Below are positions 26,726 to 36,592 of a DNA stretch of 64,000 nucleotides, piece after piece. Within the stretch, counting starts at the first letter, position 1, and each line of letters begins with the position of its first letter. Under the pieces are notes generated by a model. It was given only the letters and a program-made list of their open reading frames with translations. It had not been told where the DNA came from and ran no database searches. The DNA comes from Methylocaldum sp. 14B (lineage in GTDB: Bacteria > Pseudomonadota > Gammaproteobacteria > Methylococcales > Methylococcaceae), in assembly GCF_002005105.1 (NCBI RefSeq), contig NZ_MSCV01000003.1:124001-188000 (forward strand), read 5' to 3'. Made by a program: the position numbers and the translations under genes.

Positions 26726-27895
26726 TCAGTCTTTGTGACTGCACCATAACATAGGATTCACCGGTCTTCCTTTTTCGCGAATGCCAAAATAAAGTCCGGA
26801 CTCCGCACGACCGCCGCTGGCACCGACTGTAGCGATGATATCACCGCCGTTCACCGAGTCCCCGACATTCTTATACAAACTCTGATTGAAAGCGTAGAGA
26901 CTCATATATCCCTCGCCGTGATCGATAATGGTCAACAAGCCATAGCCCCGCAACCAATCGGAGTATGCCACCCTCCCCGCCGCAACGGCATGCACCGGCG
27001 CGCCCTCCGGTGCTCGTATAACGACACCATCCCAACGGCCACTCGCTCGCGGACTGCCGAACGACTCAAGCAGTGAACCCTTCGTCGGATATGTTAACTG
27101 ACCATAAAGGGCGGAAAAGGGTCCTTTGCTGGCTGACCGATCTCGCGCCGAGTCGTCCGACAAAGGGCGAATGGCGGCAACCAGATCTTGCAGGCGCTCT
27201 TCATCCTCCTGGAGCCGCCTCAGCTGGGTGTCCTTATCCTGAAGGCTATGTTCCAAGTCGGCCAAAACCTCGCGTCGGGATTGTCGGAACTTATCCAACT
27301 CGAGGCGATCTTTTGCTACCTGCTCACGAGTGGATTGAAGCTTCGCCGCTTCGGCCGACGCTTGCTGCTGCAATTGCGAAACGGTTGTTAAATCCTTTTG
27401 CATCTCCCTCAGCAGCGAGAATCGAGCTTGACTCAGATAATTGTAATAAGCCAGCACGCGACTGAGCTGGCGTGGGTCTTCCTGATCCAACACCAGCTTC
27501 AGCCAATCTTGCCGGCCGGCGGCATAGGCCGCACGAGCTTGTCCTGTCAATGTTTTATATTGCGCTTTCACTGCCGCCCGCAACTCACTGCTTTGGCGTT
27601 CCAAATCGTTCAAATGCCGCAATTGGGCTTGCGCTTGAATCTCGAGCTCTTTAAGCCGTTTTGCCAGACGTCCGTAGTCCCGCTCGATACCGCTCAATTG
27701 CCCGATCAGAGCTCGTCTGCGCGACTCTAGAGCGTCCCTGGACTTCTGGACCGTCTTAATACGCTCCCGAACCGTAGTTAGTTCATCCAAACGATCCTTT
27801 GGTTCCGAGACCGCCGCCGCGAAAGGCATTTTGAATGCTAGAGCCAGACAGAAAACTCGCGCGACTCGGTGACAGGACAAAACGGCAAACCTCAA
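26726..27895 (-). CDS. envC: EnvC-type activator of cell-division amidases
   Basis: 389 residues: a signal peptide, a long coiled coil (about 35-250, rich in Gln/Arg/Leu/Glu) and a C-terminal LytM/M23 domain (about 270-385). The zinc ligands are gone: the usual HxxxD reads RWDGVVIRA and the HxH region reads SLYAFNQS, as in E. coli EnvC. It should therefore act by activating amidases at the septum, not as a hydrolase. The start is a TTG overlapping the gpmI stop (TTGA). Its place with gpmI matches the enterobacterial gpmM-envC order. Confidence 0.88.
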   Translation of the reverse strand: MRFAVLSCHRVARVFCLALAFKMPFAAAVSEPKDRLDELTTVRERIKTVQKSRDALESRRRALIGQLSGIERDYGRLAKRLKELEIQAQAQLRHLNDLERQSSELRAAVKAQYKTLTGQARAAYAAGRQDWLKLVLDQEDPRQLSRVLAYYNYLSQARFSLLREMQKDLTTVSQLQQQASAEAAKLQSTREQVAKDRLELDKFRQSRREVLADLEHSLQDKDTQLRRLQEDEERLQDLVAAIRPLSDDSARDRSASKGPFSALYGQLTYPTKGSLLESFGSPRASGRWDGVVIRAPEGAPVHAVAAGRVAYSDWLRGYGLLTIIDHGEGYMSLYAFNQSLYKNVGDSVNGGDIIATVGASGGRAESGLYFGIREKGRPVNPMLWCSHKD

Positions 27896-29433
27896 ATCAG
27901 CAACGATCGCCCCGTCATATCCGCCGGCTTTTCAAGCCCGATAATCGCGAGCAATGTCGGCGCGACATCGGGCAGACCGCCTCCGTCGCTTAACCTACCG
28001 GCTTTGCCTTTATACACGAGCGGCACGGGATTAACCGAGTGCGCGGTCTGAACTTCGCCGGTCGAAGGATCGATCATTTGCTCGACATTGCCATGATCTG
28101 CCGTAATCAGCATTTCGCCCCCGACCTTGTCGAGAGCCTCGACGACTCGACCCAATGCCTCATCCAAAGCCTCTACCGCCCGAATCGATGCGTCCAGGTT
28201 ACCAGTATGACCAACCATATCCCCGTTGGCGTAGTTACAGATGATGACGTCGTACTCGCCGGACTCGATCGCCTTGACCAATTCTTCCGTCACTTCAGGA
28301 GCACTCATTTCCGGCTTCTGATCGTAGGTCTTGACCTTGGGCGACGGCACCAAGATGCGCGTTTCTCCGGGAAAGGGCGTTTCTACTCCGCCATTAAAGA
28401 AAAACGTAACGTGAGCGTACTTTTCAGTCTCGGCCAACCGCAACTGCCTTAGACCATGCTTCGACAAGACTTCGCCCAGGCTGTTGGTCACGTCTTGCGG
28501 CGGATAAGCGACGGGAAACGTAAAGTCTTGGTGATATTCCGTCAATGTAACAAACCCACCCAGCTTCGGAACGACCTCGCGTCGAAACCCCACGAAATCG
28601 GCCTCGTTGAGTGCGCGCGTCAGCTCTCGGGCGCGATCGGCCCGAAAATTCATGAATATCACGACATCGCCGTCCTTGAGAGTAATCGGCGCTTCACCGT
28701 CCGGAACGATTGAAGTCGCTTTGACGAACTCGTCGGACTCACCCCGCTCGTAAGCCAGCGTCAAGCCCTCGATCGCCGTTTCCGTGCGGTAATCGGCTTT
28801 TCCTTGCACGATAAGGTCGTATGCCTGCTGGATACGGTCCCAGCGATTATCGCGATCCATCGCGTAAAAACGGCCAATAATGGATGCAATCCGCCCTGCC
28901 CCCAGTTCTTCGAACTTCGAATCCATTCTGCGTATCGGGTCGCCTGCGCTCTTGGGTGGGGTATCTCGCCCATCCAGAAAGGCATGCACATAGACCTTTC
29001 TCAGCCCCTTCCTAACCGCGAGCTCCGCCATTGCATGAATGTGAATTTCGTGGCTGTGAACGCCGCCGGGCGACAGCAGTCCTAAAATATGGAGTGCCTT
29101 ATCGTTCCGAAGGGCCTTGTCCACGGCTTCGCGCAGAACGGGATTGGTGTAAAACGAACGGTCCCTAGCCGCTTTACTGATCAACGTAAAATCCTGATTG
29201 ATAAGTCGACCCGCCCCTAAATGCAAATGTCCCACCTCGGAATTGCCCATTTGATCGTCGGGCAAGCCGACGACTTCACCGGAGCAATCGAGCAATGTAT
29301 GCGCGCAAGTATTCCACAGCTTCGTCCATGTCGGGGTTCTTGCAAGAGCGATAGCGTTATGGTCTTTGGTTTCGCTGTAACCAAAACCGTCCAGAATGAT
29401 GAGGACAACAGGTTTAGGACGATTCAACTTCAA
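27892..29433 (-). CDS. gpmI: 2,3-bisphosphoglycerate-independent phosphoglycerate mutase
   Basis: 513-residue manganese enzyme interconverting 3- and 2-phosphoglycerate. It belongs to the alkaline phosphatase superfamily: [13 protein letters not shown] at the start, the phospho-serine in [24 protein letters not shown] and [12 protein letters not shown] in the substrate domain, and [11 protein letters not shown] near the end. The start is a TTG at 29433 with AGGGAG eight bases upstream; no suitable ATG precedes the catalytic LDG motif. It diverges from the ArsR-family gene. Confidence 0.95.
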   Translation of the reverse strand: MKLNRPKPVVLIILDGFGYSETKDHNAIALARTPTWTKLWNTCAHTLLDCSGEVVGLPDDQMGNSEVGHLHLGAGRLINQDFTLISKAARDRSFYTNPVLREAVDKALRNDKALHILGLLSPGGVHSHEIHIHAMAELAVRKGLRKVYVHAFLDGRDTPPKSAGDPIRRMDSKFEELGAGRIASIIGRFYAMDRDNRWDRIQQAYDLIVQGKADYRTETAIEGLTLAYERGESDEFVKATSIVPDGEAPITLKDGDVVIFMNFRADRARELTRALNEADFVGFRREVVPKLGGFVTLTEYHQDFTFPVAYPPQDVTNSLGEVLSKHGLRQLRLAETEKYAHVTFFFNGGVETPFPGETRILVPSPKVKTYDQKPEMSAPEVTEELVKAIESGEYDVIICNYANGDMVGHTGNLDASIRAVEALDEALGRVVEALDKVGGEMLITADHGNVEQMIDPSTGEVQTAHSVNPVPLVYKGKAGRLSDGGGLPDVAPTLLAIIGLEKPADMTGRSLLI

Positions 29434-29660
29434 AGTATAATCTCCCTCTCGGTTTTTGCGCGTTTGCCTGGCAATAAAGGCATTGTTGCTTCCCGCAGAA
29501 AAAATCAGTATGTCCCAATGGCCAAGCGGCTGCTTTCGCGGAAAGGAAAAGACCTCGAACTCAATATCGCCGGATAAATATGAATTTGAGAATGAGGCGC
29601 CATGGGCTTAGGCAAAGGGAAAAACGGAGTAGTATTTTAACTTTTTTTTGCAACCCCGTG

Positions 29661-29672
29661 TTGCTCGAGCAA
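29661..29672. promoter_or_regulatory. Perfect 12-bp palindrome between gpmI and the ArsR-family gene
   Basis: TTGCTCGAGCAA is fully self-complementary and lies 45 bp before the regulator start, where an autoregulatory operator would be expected. It does not match the ATTC-N8-GAAT pattern. No other motif was recognised in the 283-bp divergent gap. Confidence 0.3.
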
Positions 29673-29716
29673 TCGCGGCTAAAGAGCGCACAAACTCTTA
29701 CAATGCGAAGCCTCCG

Positions 29717-30028
29717 ATGACCAAACCAAACGAGATACTGATTACGGAAGATGCCGATATCGCGCAGGCTGCCTATTGCCTGAAAGCCATGTCCCATCCG
29801 CTGCGACTCAAGATTTTATGCACCTTGGGGAACAATAAAGTCAGCGTTCAGGACATCGTCGAGCAGGTCGGCACGACTCAGAGCAATATCTCTCAGCATC
29901 TGGGCATTCTGCGCGATAAAGGTATTCTCGCCTGTAAGAAAGACGCTAACCGCGTGTACTATTACGTTGACGACGAGCGCACACTGCAGCTGATCAAGCT
30001 GATGAAAGAAGTATTTTGTCATCATTAG
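29717..30028 (+). CDS. ArsR-family repressor with SqrR/BigR-like cysteine pair
   Basis: 103-residue winged-helix regulator. The helix-turn-helix is SVQDIVEQVGTTQSNISQHLGILRDKG (about 43-69), after the family motif AMSHPLRLKILCTL. Four cysteines are present: C21, C35, C73 and C101. C35 and C101 are 66 residues apart, the spacing of the persulfide-sensing pair in SqrR (C41/C107) and BigR (C42/C108), and fall in the equivalent helices. Metal sites of classic ArsR/SmtB type (CxC in the recognition helix) are absent. The next gene is a rhodanese, which handles sulfane sulfur. Sensing of reactive sulfur is inferred. The ATG at 29717 matches the family N-terminus. Confidence 0.8.
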   Translation: MTKPNEILITEDADIAQAAYCLKAMSHPLRLKILCTLGNNKVSVQDIVEQVGTTQSNISQHLGILRDKGILACKKDANRVYYYVDDERTLQLIKLMKEVFCHH

Positions 30029-30047
30029 TTGGAGCCGAATTTTCTCT

Positions 30048-30497
30048 ATGACTGTCACACCCGACCGCCTGTTGGAATTCCTGGGCAATCACTGGATCAT
30101 GGCCAGCGGTTTGCTCATTGTTACGATTTTGCTGATTCAGGATTTTATCGACAGCGCCTTCCGTAAACACAAAGTAATCTCGCCGACGGAAGCCGTAAAC
30201 CTGATGAATGATGAAAACACCATCATTATCGATGTCCGCGAACCGCACGAACATGCCAACGGCCATATCGAAAATGCGAAATTCATTCCCTTGGGCAAAC
30301 TCGAGGAACGAGCACAGGAATTGGAGGCATACAAACAAAATCCCGTTATCGTAACCTGCCAGTCCGGCACGCGATCTCCCCAGGCCTGCAAGAAACTGAC
30401 CGGTTTAGGCTTCACCCGAGTGTTTGAAATGAAAGGCGGCATGCTCGCATGGGAAGACCAAAAATACCCCGTCGTTAAGAAGCGGAATAACAAGTAA
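30048..30497 (+). CDS. Membrane-anchored rhodanese (YibN-like)
   Basis: 149 residues: an N-terminal membrane helix (about 16-33), then a single rhodanese domain with DVREPHEHANGHI near residue 62 and the active-site cysteine C104 in VTCQSGTRSPQA. Rhodaneses carry sulfane sulfur as a cysteine persulfide. It matches E. coli YibN in topology and in location beside secB. It lies 19 bp after the ArsR-family gene and is probably co-transcribed with it. Confidence 0.88.
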   Translation: MTVTPDRLLEFLGNHWIMASGLLIVTILLIQDFIDSAFRKHKVISPTEAVNLMNDENTIIIDVREPHEHANGHIENAKFIPLGKLEERAQELEAYKQNPVIVTCQSGTRSPQACKKLTGLGFTRVFEMKGGMLAWEDQKYPVVKKRNNK

Positions 30498-30547
30498 TTC
30501 GCCCTCTCCCGATTTTTCCAAGCTTACGAAACAAATAAGGATTATCC

Positions 30548-31009
30548 ATGGCCGAAGAAACCACTCAGCCAGAAAGACAGTTCGTCCTGCAAAAGATTTA
30601 CGTTAAGGACGTCTCTTTCGAGACGCCGAATTCGCCGGAGGTATTCACGCTCAAATGGGAACCGAAGGTCGAATTCAACCTGTCGAGCAATGCGCAAAAG
30701 CTTCAGGAAAATCTGTACGAGGTCAGTCTCACCACGACGGTAACCGTTAAACTCGGCGAAAAAACCGCTTATTTGGTGGAAGTCTGCCAAGCGGGGATTT
30801 TCGCGATGGCGGGCTTCGACGACCAAGAACTCGGCCCTCTGATCGGTAGCTACTGTCCGAACGTTCTCTTTCCGTATGCGCGCGAGGCCGTTTCCGATCT
30901 CGTGACCAAGGGCGGTTTCCCGCCCATGCTCCTTGCCCCCATCAATTTCGACGCCTTGTACATGCAGCAGATGCAACAGCAGCAGGGCTCCGCCCCCACA
31001 AGCCATTAA
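30548..31009 (+). CDS. secB: Protein-export chaperone SecB
   Basis: 153-residue tetrameric chaperone that keeps preproteins unfolded and delivers them to SecA. Typical features: FVLQKIYVKDVSFETPNSP at the start, YEVSLTTTVTV, and GIFAMAGF followed by LIGSYCPNVLFPYAREAVSDLVTKGGFPPMLLAPINF. The tail is glutamine-rich (MQQMQQQQ). It lies between the rhodanese and gpsA, as in E. coli, although grxC is absent. SecA is encoded in this window at 41847. Confidence 0.97.
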   Translation: MAEETTQPERQFVLQKIYVKDVSFETPNSPEVFTLKWEPKVEFNLSSNAQKLQENLYEVSLTTTVTVKLGEKTAYLVEVCQAGIFAMAGFDDQELGPLIGSYCPNVLFPYAREAVSDLVTKGGFPPMLLAPINFDALYMQQMQQQQGSAPTSH

Positions 31010-31032
31010 CGGGATAGTCCGCAATCGCCCAC

Positions 31033-32037
31033 ATGACAGCTGTATCAGTTCTCGGCGCGGGCTCATGGGGCACAGCCCTAGCCCTTTTGATAGCCCGCAA
31101 CGGCCATCCCACTGTGCTTTGGGGGCATCGCCCCGAACATTTGGCCAAACTCAACGCCGCCCGGGGCAACGAGCGCTATTTACCCGGTGCGCGCTTTCCC
31201 GACAACCTCCGGGTCGTCGCGAATCTGGAAGAAGCCGTTAAGACCGCGGAAATTCTCGTAGTTGCGGTGCCCAGCCATGCATTTAGAAACCTCCTGATGG
31301 ACCTGGCACCGCATCTCACCCCGGAATCCAAGATCGCATGGGCCACGAAAGGTCTGGAACTGCAAAGCGGAAAGCTTTTGCACCAAGTCACGGAGGACGT
31401 TCTGGGACCCGACATTCCCGCCGCCGTGCTGTCCGGCCCAAGCTTCGCCCGCGACTTGGCCGCCAATCTCCCGACCGCCATTACGGTAGCGTCACGGGAG
31501 ATCGAATTCGCCAAAATGCTGGCGGGGCTGCTTCATAACAACCGATTCCGCGCATACACCACCGAAGACATCATCGGCGTTCAGTTGGGCGGGGCGACCA
31601 AGAACGTACTGGCTATCGCCGCCGGGGTCGCCGACGGCCTGGGCTTCGGCGCCAACTCCCGTGCGGCGCTGATAACCCGCGGACTCGCAGAGATGATGCG
31701 CTTGGGTTTGGCATTGGGTGGCAAACCGGAAACCTTCATGGGACTTGCCGGTGTCGGCGATCTCATTTTGACCTGCACCGACAATCAATCTCGAAACCGG
31801 CGCTTCGGCCTCGGGCTCGGCAAAGGGCTCCCGCGAGAGCAAGTCGCGGCCGAAATCGGCCAAGAAATCGAAGGGATTCTTACTACGAAGGTTATTTACC
31901 AGCTGGCGCAAAGTCTCGGGATCGAGATGCCGATTACCGAACAGACCTACAAAATCCTTTACGAAGGGCTCGCGCCTTTAGAGGCCGTCAACAATCTACT
32001 CCTGAGAGAACAGAAGCCGGAAGCCTTGGCCGGTTGA
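31033..32037 (+). CDS. gpsA: Glycerol-3-phosphate dehydrogenase [NAD(P)+]
   Basis: 334 residues, reducing dihydroxyacetone phosphate to sn-glycerol-3-phosphate for phospholipids; its product is the substrate of PlsY at the left edge. The nucleotide site VLGAGSWGTALA is at residues 5-16. Further motifs are AVPSHAFRNLL, LSGPSFARDLA, and the catalytic lysine region QLGGATKNVLAIAAG, with GLAGVGDLILTCT. It follows secB by 23 bp. The E. coli order secB-gpsA-cysE-trmL is kept except that cysE is missing. Confidence 0.95.
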   Translation: MTAVSVLGAGSWGTALALLIARNGHPTVLWGHRPEHLAKLNAARGNERYLPGARFPDNLRVVANLEEAVKTAEILVVAVPSHAFRNLLMDLAPHLTPESKIAWATKGLELQSGKLLHQVTEDVLGPDIPAAVLSGPSFARDLAANLPTAITVASREIEFAKMLAGLLHNNRFRAYTTEDIIGVQLGGATKNVLAIAAGVADGLGFGANSRAALITRGLAEMMRLGLALGGKPETFMGLAGVGDLILTCTDNQSRNRRFGLGLGKGLPREQVAAEIGQEIEGILTTKVIYQLAQSLGIEMPITEQTYKILYEGLAPLEAVNNLLLREQKPEALAG

Positions 32038-32048
32038 GCCTGCTTCGG

Positions 32049-32522
32049 TCAAACCCGTTCAATCGCTCCCGAAAAGCCGTTCTGCCGCCATGCTTCGTAA
32101 AGCACCAACGCTACGGTATTGGACAGATTCAGGCTGCGGCTTTCCGGTTTCATAGGCACGTAAAGAAGGCGCGGCTTCGGCAAGGAAGCCAGCAAGGTTT
32201 CCGGCAATCCCCTGGACTCCGGACCGAACAGCAAGGCGTCATTCGGGCGGAAGTCGGCATCCGCGTAGCAGCACCGCCCTTTGGTGCTGAGCGCGAACAG
32301 CCGCTCCGGCCGAACCCGTTCCAAGAATTCATCCAGTCCCCCGTATTCCCGCACATCTGCCCATTCCCGATAATCGAGGCCGGCGCGCCGCAACCTGGCG
32401 TCATCAAGCCGGAAGCCCAAGGGATGGATGAGATGCAGCCAAGCGCCCGTGTTGGCGCAGAGACGGATGATATTCCCTGTGTTCGGCGGTATTTCCGGCT
32501 CGTAAAGGACGATGTGGAACAC
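32049..32522 (-). CDS. trmL: tRNA (cytidine/uridine-34-2'-O)-methyltransferase TrmL
   Basis: 157-residue SPOUT-family enzyme methylating the wobble ribose of tRNA-Leu. Motifs: VLYEPEIPPNTGNIIRLCANTG at the start, LLFGPESRGLP, and the knot region VPMKPESRSLNLSNTVALVLYE. The start is a GTG at 32522. It converges on gpsA with 11 bp between the ends and lies 8 bp after glgP on the minus strand. Confidence 0.93.
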   Translation of the reverse strand: MFHIVLYEPEIPPNTGNIIRLCANTGAWLHLIHPLGFRLDDARLRRAGLDYREWADVREYGGLDEFLERVRPERLFALSTKGRCCYADADFRPNDALLFGPESRGLPETLLASLPKPRLLYVPMKPESRSLNLSNTVALVLYEAWRQNGFSGAIERV

Positions 32523-32530
32523 GTTAGGAC

Positions 32531-35035
32531 TTATTCACACCGAGGGCGGATCGGCTCCAGTTTCCAAATGTCGCGGTTGTACTCCGAAATCGTGCGGTCG
32601 GTGGAAAACTTGCCGCCAGCAGCGCAGTTTAGGATGCTCATTCTTGCCCACTGCTCTTGATCGAGGTAAGCAGCGGCCGCGCGCCTCTGGGCTTCTACGT
32701 AACTTTGAAAGTCGGCAGCCGTCATCCAAGGATCGTGCGGGCTTTTTATGGCATGGATGATGGGATCGAAAATTCCCGGTTCGAATTGGTTGAAGTGCCC
32801 GCTTTCCAAGAGATGCATCACCCGGCGCAGGTCGTCATTGCCGTTTATGACGGACTCGGGATCGTATTGGCCTCGCTTCGCCTCCACCTCCTCGGCGGTG
32901 AGGCCGAACAGGAAGAAATTCTCGGCCCCCACTTCCTGACGAATCTCGATATTGGCGCCATCGAGAGTACCGATAGTCAGCGCCCCATTCAGCATGAACT
33001 TCATGTTGCCGGTACCGGACGCTTCCTTACCCGCGGTCGAAATCTGTTCGGAAAGATCGGTGCCGGGACAAATGTATTCCATCGCAGTCACCCGGTAATT
33101 GGGCAGGAAGGCCACCTTGAGCAGCTCGCCGGCCGCAGCATCGCGATCGATCACGTTGGACACATTACTGATCAATTTGATGATTCGCTTCGCCATGGCA
33201 TAGCCCGGTGCCGCCTTGCCGCCGAATAGGACGCACCTCGGCGTCCAATTGGCCGTATCGCCGCGCTTAATGCGGTCATAGAGGTGAATGACATGAAGTA
33301 CGTTGAGCAACTGGCGCTTGTATTCGTGTATCCGTTTAACCTGAACGTCGAACAGCGCATCCAGTTCGATATCCACGCCCAGCTCCGCTTTCTTATAGCG
33401 TAAGAGACGCTCCTTGTTATGGCGCTTGATTTCCCTCCAGCGTTGGCGAAACGCAGAATCATCGGCATATGCGGCCAGCTTGCCGAGTTGGGACAGATCG
33501 GTCAACCAACCCTCGCCTATCGTTTCCGTGATCAACGAGGCAAGCTTGGGATTACACCCGGCCAGCCAGCGGCGAGGCGTAATACCGTTGGTCTTGTTGT
33601 TGAACTTATTCGGCCACAGTTCGTAAAAATCGCGAAACAGCCCTTGCATGAGCAGATTGGAGTGAAGCTCCGCCACCCCGTTGACCGAAAAGCTCCCGAC
33701 GATGGCCAGGTAAGCCATGCGAACCTGTTGCTCCCAGCCTTCCTCGATCAGGGACATCCGCGCCAATCGGTCCAGATCGCCCGGCCAGCGGTTGGCGACC
33801 TCACCCAAGAATCGTGCGTTGATGTCGAAAATGATTTCCAGCAACCGCGGCAACAATTGCCGGAACAGGCGCACCGGCCATTTCTCCAAGGCTTCCGGAA
33901 GCAGTGTGTGATTGGTATAAGCCATGGTACGCGAGGTGATGGCCCAAGCCTCATCCCAATGCAACCCATGCTCGTCCATCAAAAGGCGCATCAGCTCGGC
34001 TACGGCAATACTCGGATGGGTGTCGTTGAGCTGAAAACAATTCTTTTCCGCAAACCGACTGAAGTCCTCGCCATGCACCAGCACCCATTTGCGGATGACG
34101 TCCTGAAGACTGGCCGAAGCCAAAAAGTATTGCTGGCGTAGCCTCAACTCCTTTCCGTTCTCGCTTGCATCATTGGGATACAACACCATGGTGATGTTTT
34201 CCGCCATGTTCTTGGAACGGACCGCTTCGGTGTAATCTCCGGCATTGAAGTCTTGTAGATCGAATTCATCCGTGGCAGCCGCTTTCCACAGGCGCAGCGT
34301 GTTAACCGTACCGTTCTTGTAACCGGGAATCGGGATGTCGTACGGGACTGCGAGCACATCGTGGGTATCCACCCAGCGCCTCCTCGGGTGGGATTCGTCG
34401 CCGCCATAAGTATCCGTCCGCCCGCCGAAACGTATCCGCACCGTCAGTTCCGGACGCTCCAGCTCCCAGACGTGGCCGTTCCGCAGCCAATGATCGGGCT
34501 CCTCGACCTGATGGCCATCCTCGATGTTTTGCCGAAACATGCCATATTCGTAACGGATGCCGTAGCCCATCACCGGCAACTGCAGCGTCGCACAGCTATC
34601 TACGAAACAAGCAGCCAGCCGACCCAGCCCGCCGTTACCCAATCCGGCATCTTGCTCGCTCTCGACGATCTCCTCTAGATCCAGCCCCAGGTCGTGTAAA
34701 GTTTCGTGCAGAGGATCGTCGATCCCGAGATTGAGCGTGGCGTTACTCAAGGTCCGCCCCATCAAGAATTCCATGGATAAATAGTAAGCACGCTTGCAGT
34801 CCGCTTCCTCATAGGCGTAATGCGTATTCTTCCACCGCTCCATCAAGCGGTCGCGGACCGTCAAAGCGACCGCCGTGTAGGCATAGTGCGCGGATGCGCA
34901 GTACTTGTCGCGGCCGAGCGTGTAGCTGAAATGACGGCGGATGTCCACGGCCAAATCCTTGGCCTTCAACCCCAAGGCAGGCAGCTCGGTCAACCACGGT
35001 TTTCGCTTACTATTCACAAGACTTCGGTTTGGCAT
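32531..35035 (-). CDS. glgP: Glycogen/starch/alpha-glucan phosphorylase
   Basis: 834-residue GT35 enzyme releasing glucose-1-phosphate from glycogen using pyridoxal phosphate. The PLP lysine region reads KEASGTGNMKFMLNGALTIGT (about residue 670), followed by DGANIEI; GLGNGGLGRLAACF near 130 is the substrate/phosphate loop. Full length for the family. It allows use of stored glycogen, which gamma-methanotrophs commonly make. trmL follows by 8 bp. No promoter was identified in the 147-bp gap before ntrC's end. Confidence 0.95.
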   Translation of the reverse strand: MPNRSLVNSKRKPWLTELPALGLKAKDLAVDIRRHFSYTLGRDKYCASAHYAYTAVALTVRDRLMERWKNTHYAYEEADCKRAYYLSMEFLMGRTLSNATLNLGIDDPLHETLHDLGLDLEEIVESEQDAGLGNGGLGRLAACFVDSCATLQLPVMGYGIRYEYGMFRQNIEDGHQVEEPDHWLRNGHVWELERPELTVRIRFGGRTDTYGGDESHPRRRWVDTHDVLAVPYDIPIPGYKNGTVNTLRLWKAAATDEFDLQDFNAGDYTEAVRSKNMAENITMVLYPNDASENGKELRLRQQYFLASASLQDVIRKWVLVHGEDFSRFAEKNCFQLNDTHPSIAVAELMRLLMDEHGLHWDEAWAITSRTMAYTNHTLLPEALEKWPVRLFRQLLPRLLEIIFDINARFLGEVANRWPGDLDRLARMSLIEEGWEQQVRMAYLAIVGSFSVNGVAELHSNLLMQGLFRDFYELWPNKFNNKTNGITPRRWLAGCNPKLASLITETIGEGWLTDLSQLGKLAAYADDSAFRQRWREIKRHNKERLLRYKKAELGVDIELDALFDVQVKRIHEYKRQLLNVLHVIHLYDRIKRGDTANWTPRCVLFGGKAAPGYAMAKRIIKLISNVSNVIDRDAAAGELLKVAFLPNYRVTAMEYICPGTDLSEQISTAGKEASGTGNMKFMLNGALTIGTLDGANIEIRQEVGAENFFLFGLTAEEVEAKRGQYDPESVINGNDDLRRVMHLLESGHFNQFEPGIFDPIIHAIKSPHDPWMTAADFQSYVEAQRRAAAAYLDQEQWARMSILNCAAGGKFSTDRTISEYNRDIWKLEPIRPRCE

Positions 35036-35182
35036 AGTCGGTCCGCTTATTTGGCAATTTCAGATTGGGCACGAAAAGCTCGTCGTTCCTCTGCGGCTGT
35101 CCGCAGACGACAAAGCCGGAAAGGGGCGATTATCGCATCAAAGCCGGAGCTGTTGACGATAAGCTTGCCGGTACTCGATTTC

Positions 35183-36592
35183 TTACACGTCCAGACTCAG
35201 CTCGCTGATCTTTCGTGTCAATGTATTGCGGCCGTAACCTAATAACTTTGCTGCTTCCTGGCGACGCCCGCGGGTGAATTGTAACGCCGTGGCGATCAAA
35301 ATCCCTTCGGCTGAATCTATAGCTTCCTTTGCGACATTTCTATCCCCACGCCTCAAGCGCTTATCGACCCATTGCCGGAAACAATCTTCCCAACTGTCGA
35401 CGACAGTAGAGGTACTCGCCTTAACACTCAGTAATTCCGGCGGCAGATCGTCCAGATGAACCTCCTTGCCCGCCGCCATAACCGTGATCCAGCGACAGGT
35501 ATTCTCCAACTGACGCACGTTGCCCGGCCAATCGAGCCGACAAAGATAGTCCTCCACATCCGGCAACAAGACTTTTGTTTCCACCTTCAGCTCTTGACTG
35601 GCCTCCTTGAGGAAATGGTTCAGCAATAAAGGAATATCCTGGCGACGCTCCCGCAAGGGCGGGAGGTGAATGCGGATGACGTTCAATCTGTGGAACAAGT
35701 CCTCCCGGAAACGGCCTTCGGCGACAAGCGTATCCAGATTTTGATGAGTGGCGGCAATAATGCGGACGTCCACCTTGACCGGTGCGTGCGCACCAACGGG
35801 AAAAAACTCGCCGTCGGCCAACACGCGCAACAAACGGGTCTGCAAATCCGCAGGCATATCGCCGATCTCGTCCAAGAACAACGTGCCTCCGTCGGCTTGT
35901 TCGAAACGCCCGGCGCGGCGAGCCTGCGCGCCGGTAAACGCACCGCGTTCGTGGCCGAACAATTCGGATTCCAGCAGATCGCGGGGGATCGCCGCCATAT
36001 TGAGGGCGATAAAAGGCTTGTCGGCCCGTGGACTATGGCGGTGCAGCGCCCGCGCAACCAACTCTTTCCCGGTCCCCGATTCGCCGTTGATCAGAACGGT
36101 GATGTGGGAGCGGGCGAGTCGCGCGATGGCGCGAAAAACCTCTTGCATGGCCGGCGCCTCCCCGATGATTTCGGGCGTTTCCTCGGCCACCTCGGGCGGA
36201 CCTTGCTCTTGCCGCGCGCGCTGACTTTGTGCGCATGCACGCTGCACCAGATCAACGGCATCGTCCACATCGAACGGCTTCGGCAGATATTCGAACGCGC
36301 CGCCGTGGAATGCCGAGACCGCGCTCTCCAGATCCGAGTGCGCCGTCATGATGATGATGGGAAGTTGCGGATGCTTGATCTGCAGCTGCCGCAAAAGCTC
36401 CAGCCCGTCCATGCCCGGCATCCGAATATCGGTCAATATGGCATCGGGCTTGCCCTGATCGAGAGCATCGAGCAATCCGCCGGCGTTCGAAAAACAGCGC
36501 GCGTGTATCGATGCCTTTTGCAAGGCCTTTTCCAAGACCCAGCGGATCGAGCGATCATCATCAACCACCCATACTTGGGCTGAACTACTCAT
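35183..36592 (-). CDS. ntrC: Nitrogen regulator NtrC (sigma54 activator)
   Basis: 469 residues in three parts. A receiver domain has phospho-acceptor D55 in LTDIRMPGMDG. A sigma54-activating AAA+ domain has Walker A GESGTGKE and the sigma54-contact loop GAFTGA, both intact. A Fis-type DNA-binding domain is at the end (RRQEAAKLLGYGRNTLTRKI). It activates nitrogen assimilation genes when phosphorylated by NtrB. The ATG at 36592 overlaps the ntrB end by 8 bp; the longer open frame lies inside ntrB. Its likely boxes are at 37778-37794 and 39618-39634. Confidence 0.95.
   Translation of the reverse strand: MSSSAQVWVVDDDRSIRWVLEKALQKASIHARCFSNAGGLLDALDQGKPDAILTDIRMPGMDGLELLRQLQIKHPQLPIIIMTAHSDLESAVSAFHGGAFEYLPKPFDVDDAVDLVQRACAQSQRARQEQGPPEVAEETPEIIGEAPAMQEVFRAIARLARSHITVLINGESGTGKELVARALHRHSPRADKPFIALNMAAIPRDLLESELFGHERGAFTGAQARRAGRFEQADGGTLFLDEIGDMPADLQTRLLRVLADGEFFPVGAHAPVKVDVRIIAATHQNLDTLVAEGRFREDLFHRLNVIRIHLPPLRERRQDIPLLLNHFLKEASQELKVETKVLLPDVEDYLCRLDWPGNVRQLENTCRWITVMAAGKEVHLDDLPPELLSVKASTSTVVDSWEDCFRQWVDKRLRRGDRNVAKEAIDSAEGILIATALQFTRGRRQEAAKLLGYGRNTLTRKISELSLDV

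Noticed and set aside
29661-29672. TTGCTCGAGCAA as a SqrR-type site
   Set aside because: It is a perfect palindrome but lacks the ATTC-N8-GAAT arms, so it is recorded only as an unassigned palindrome.
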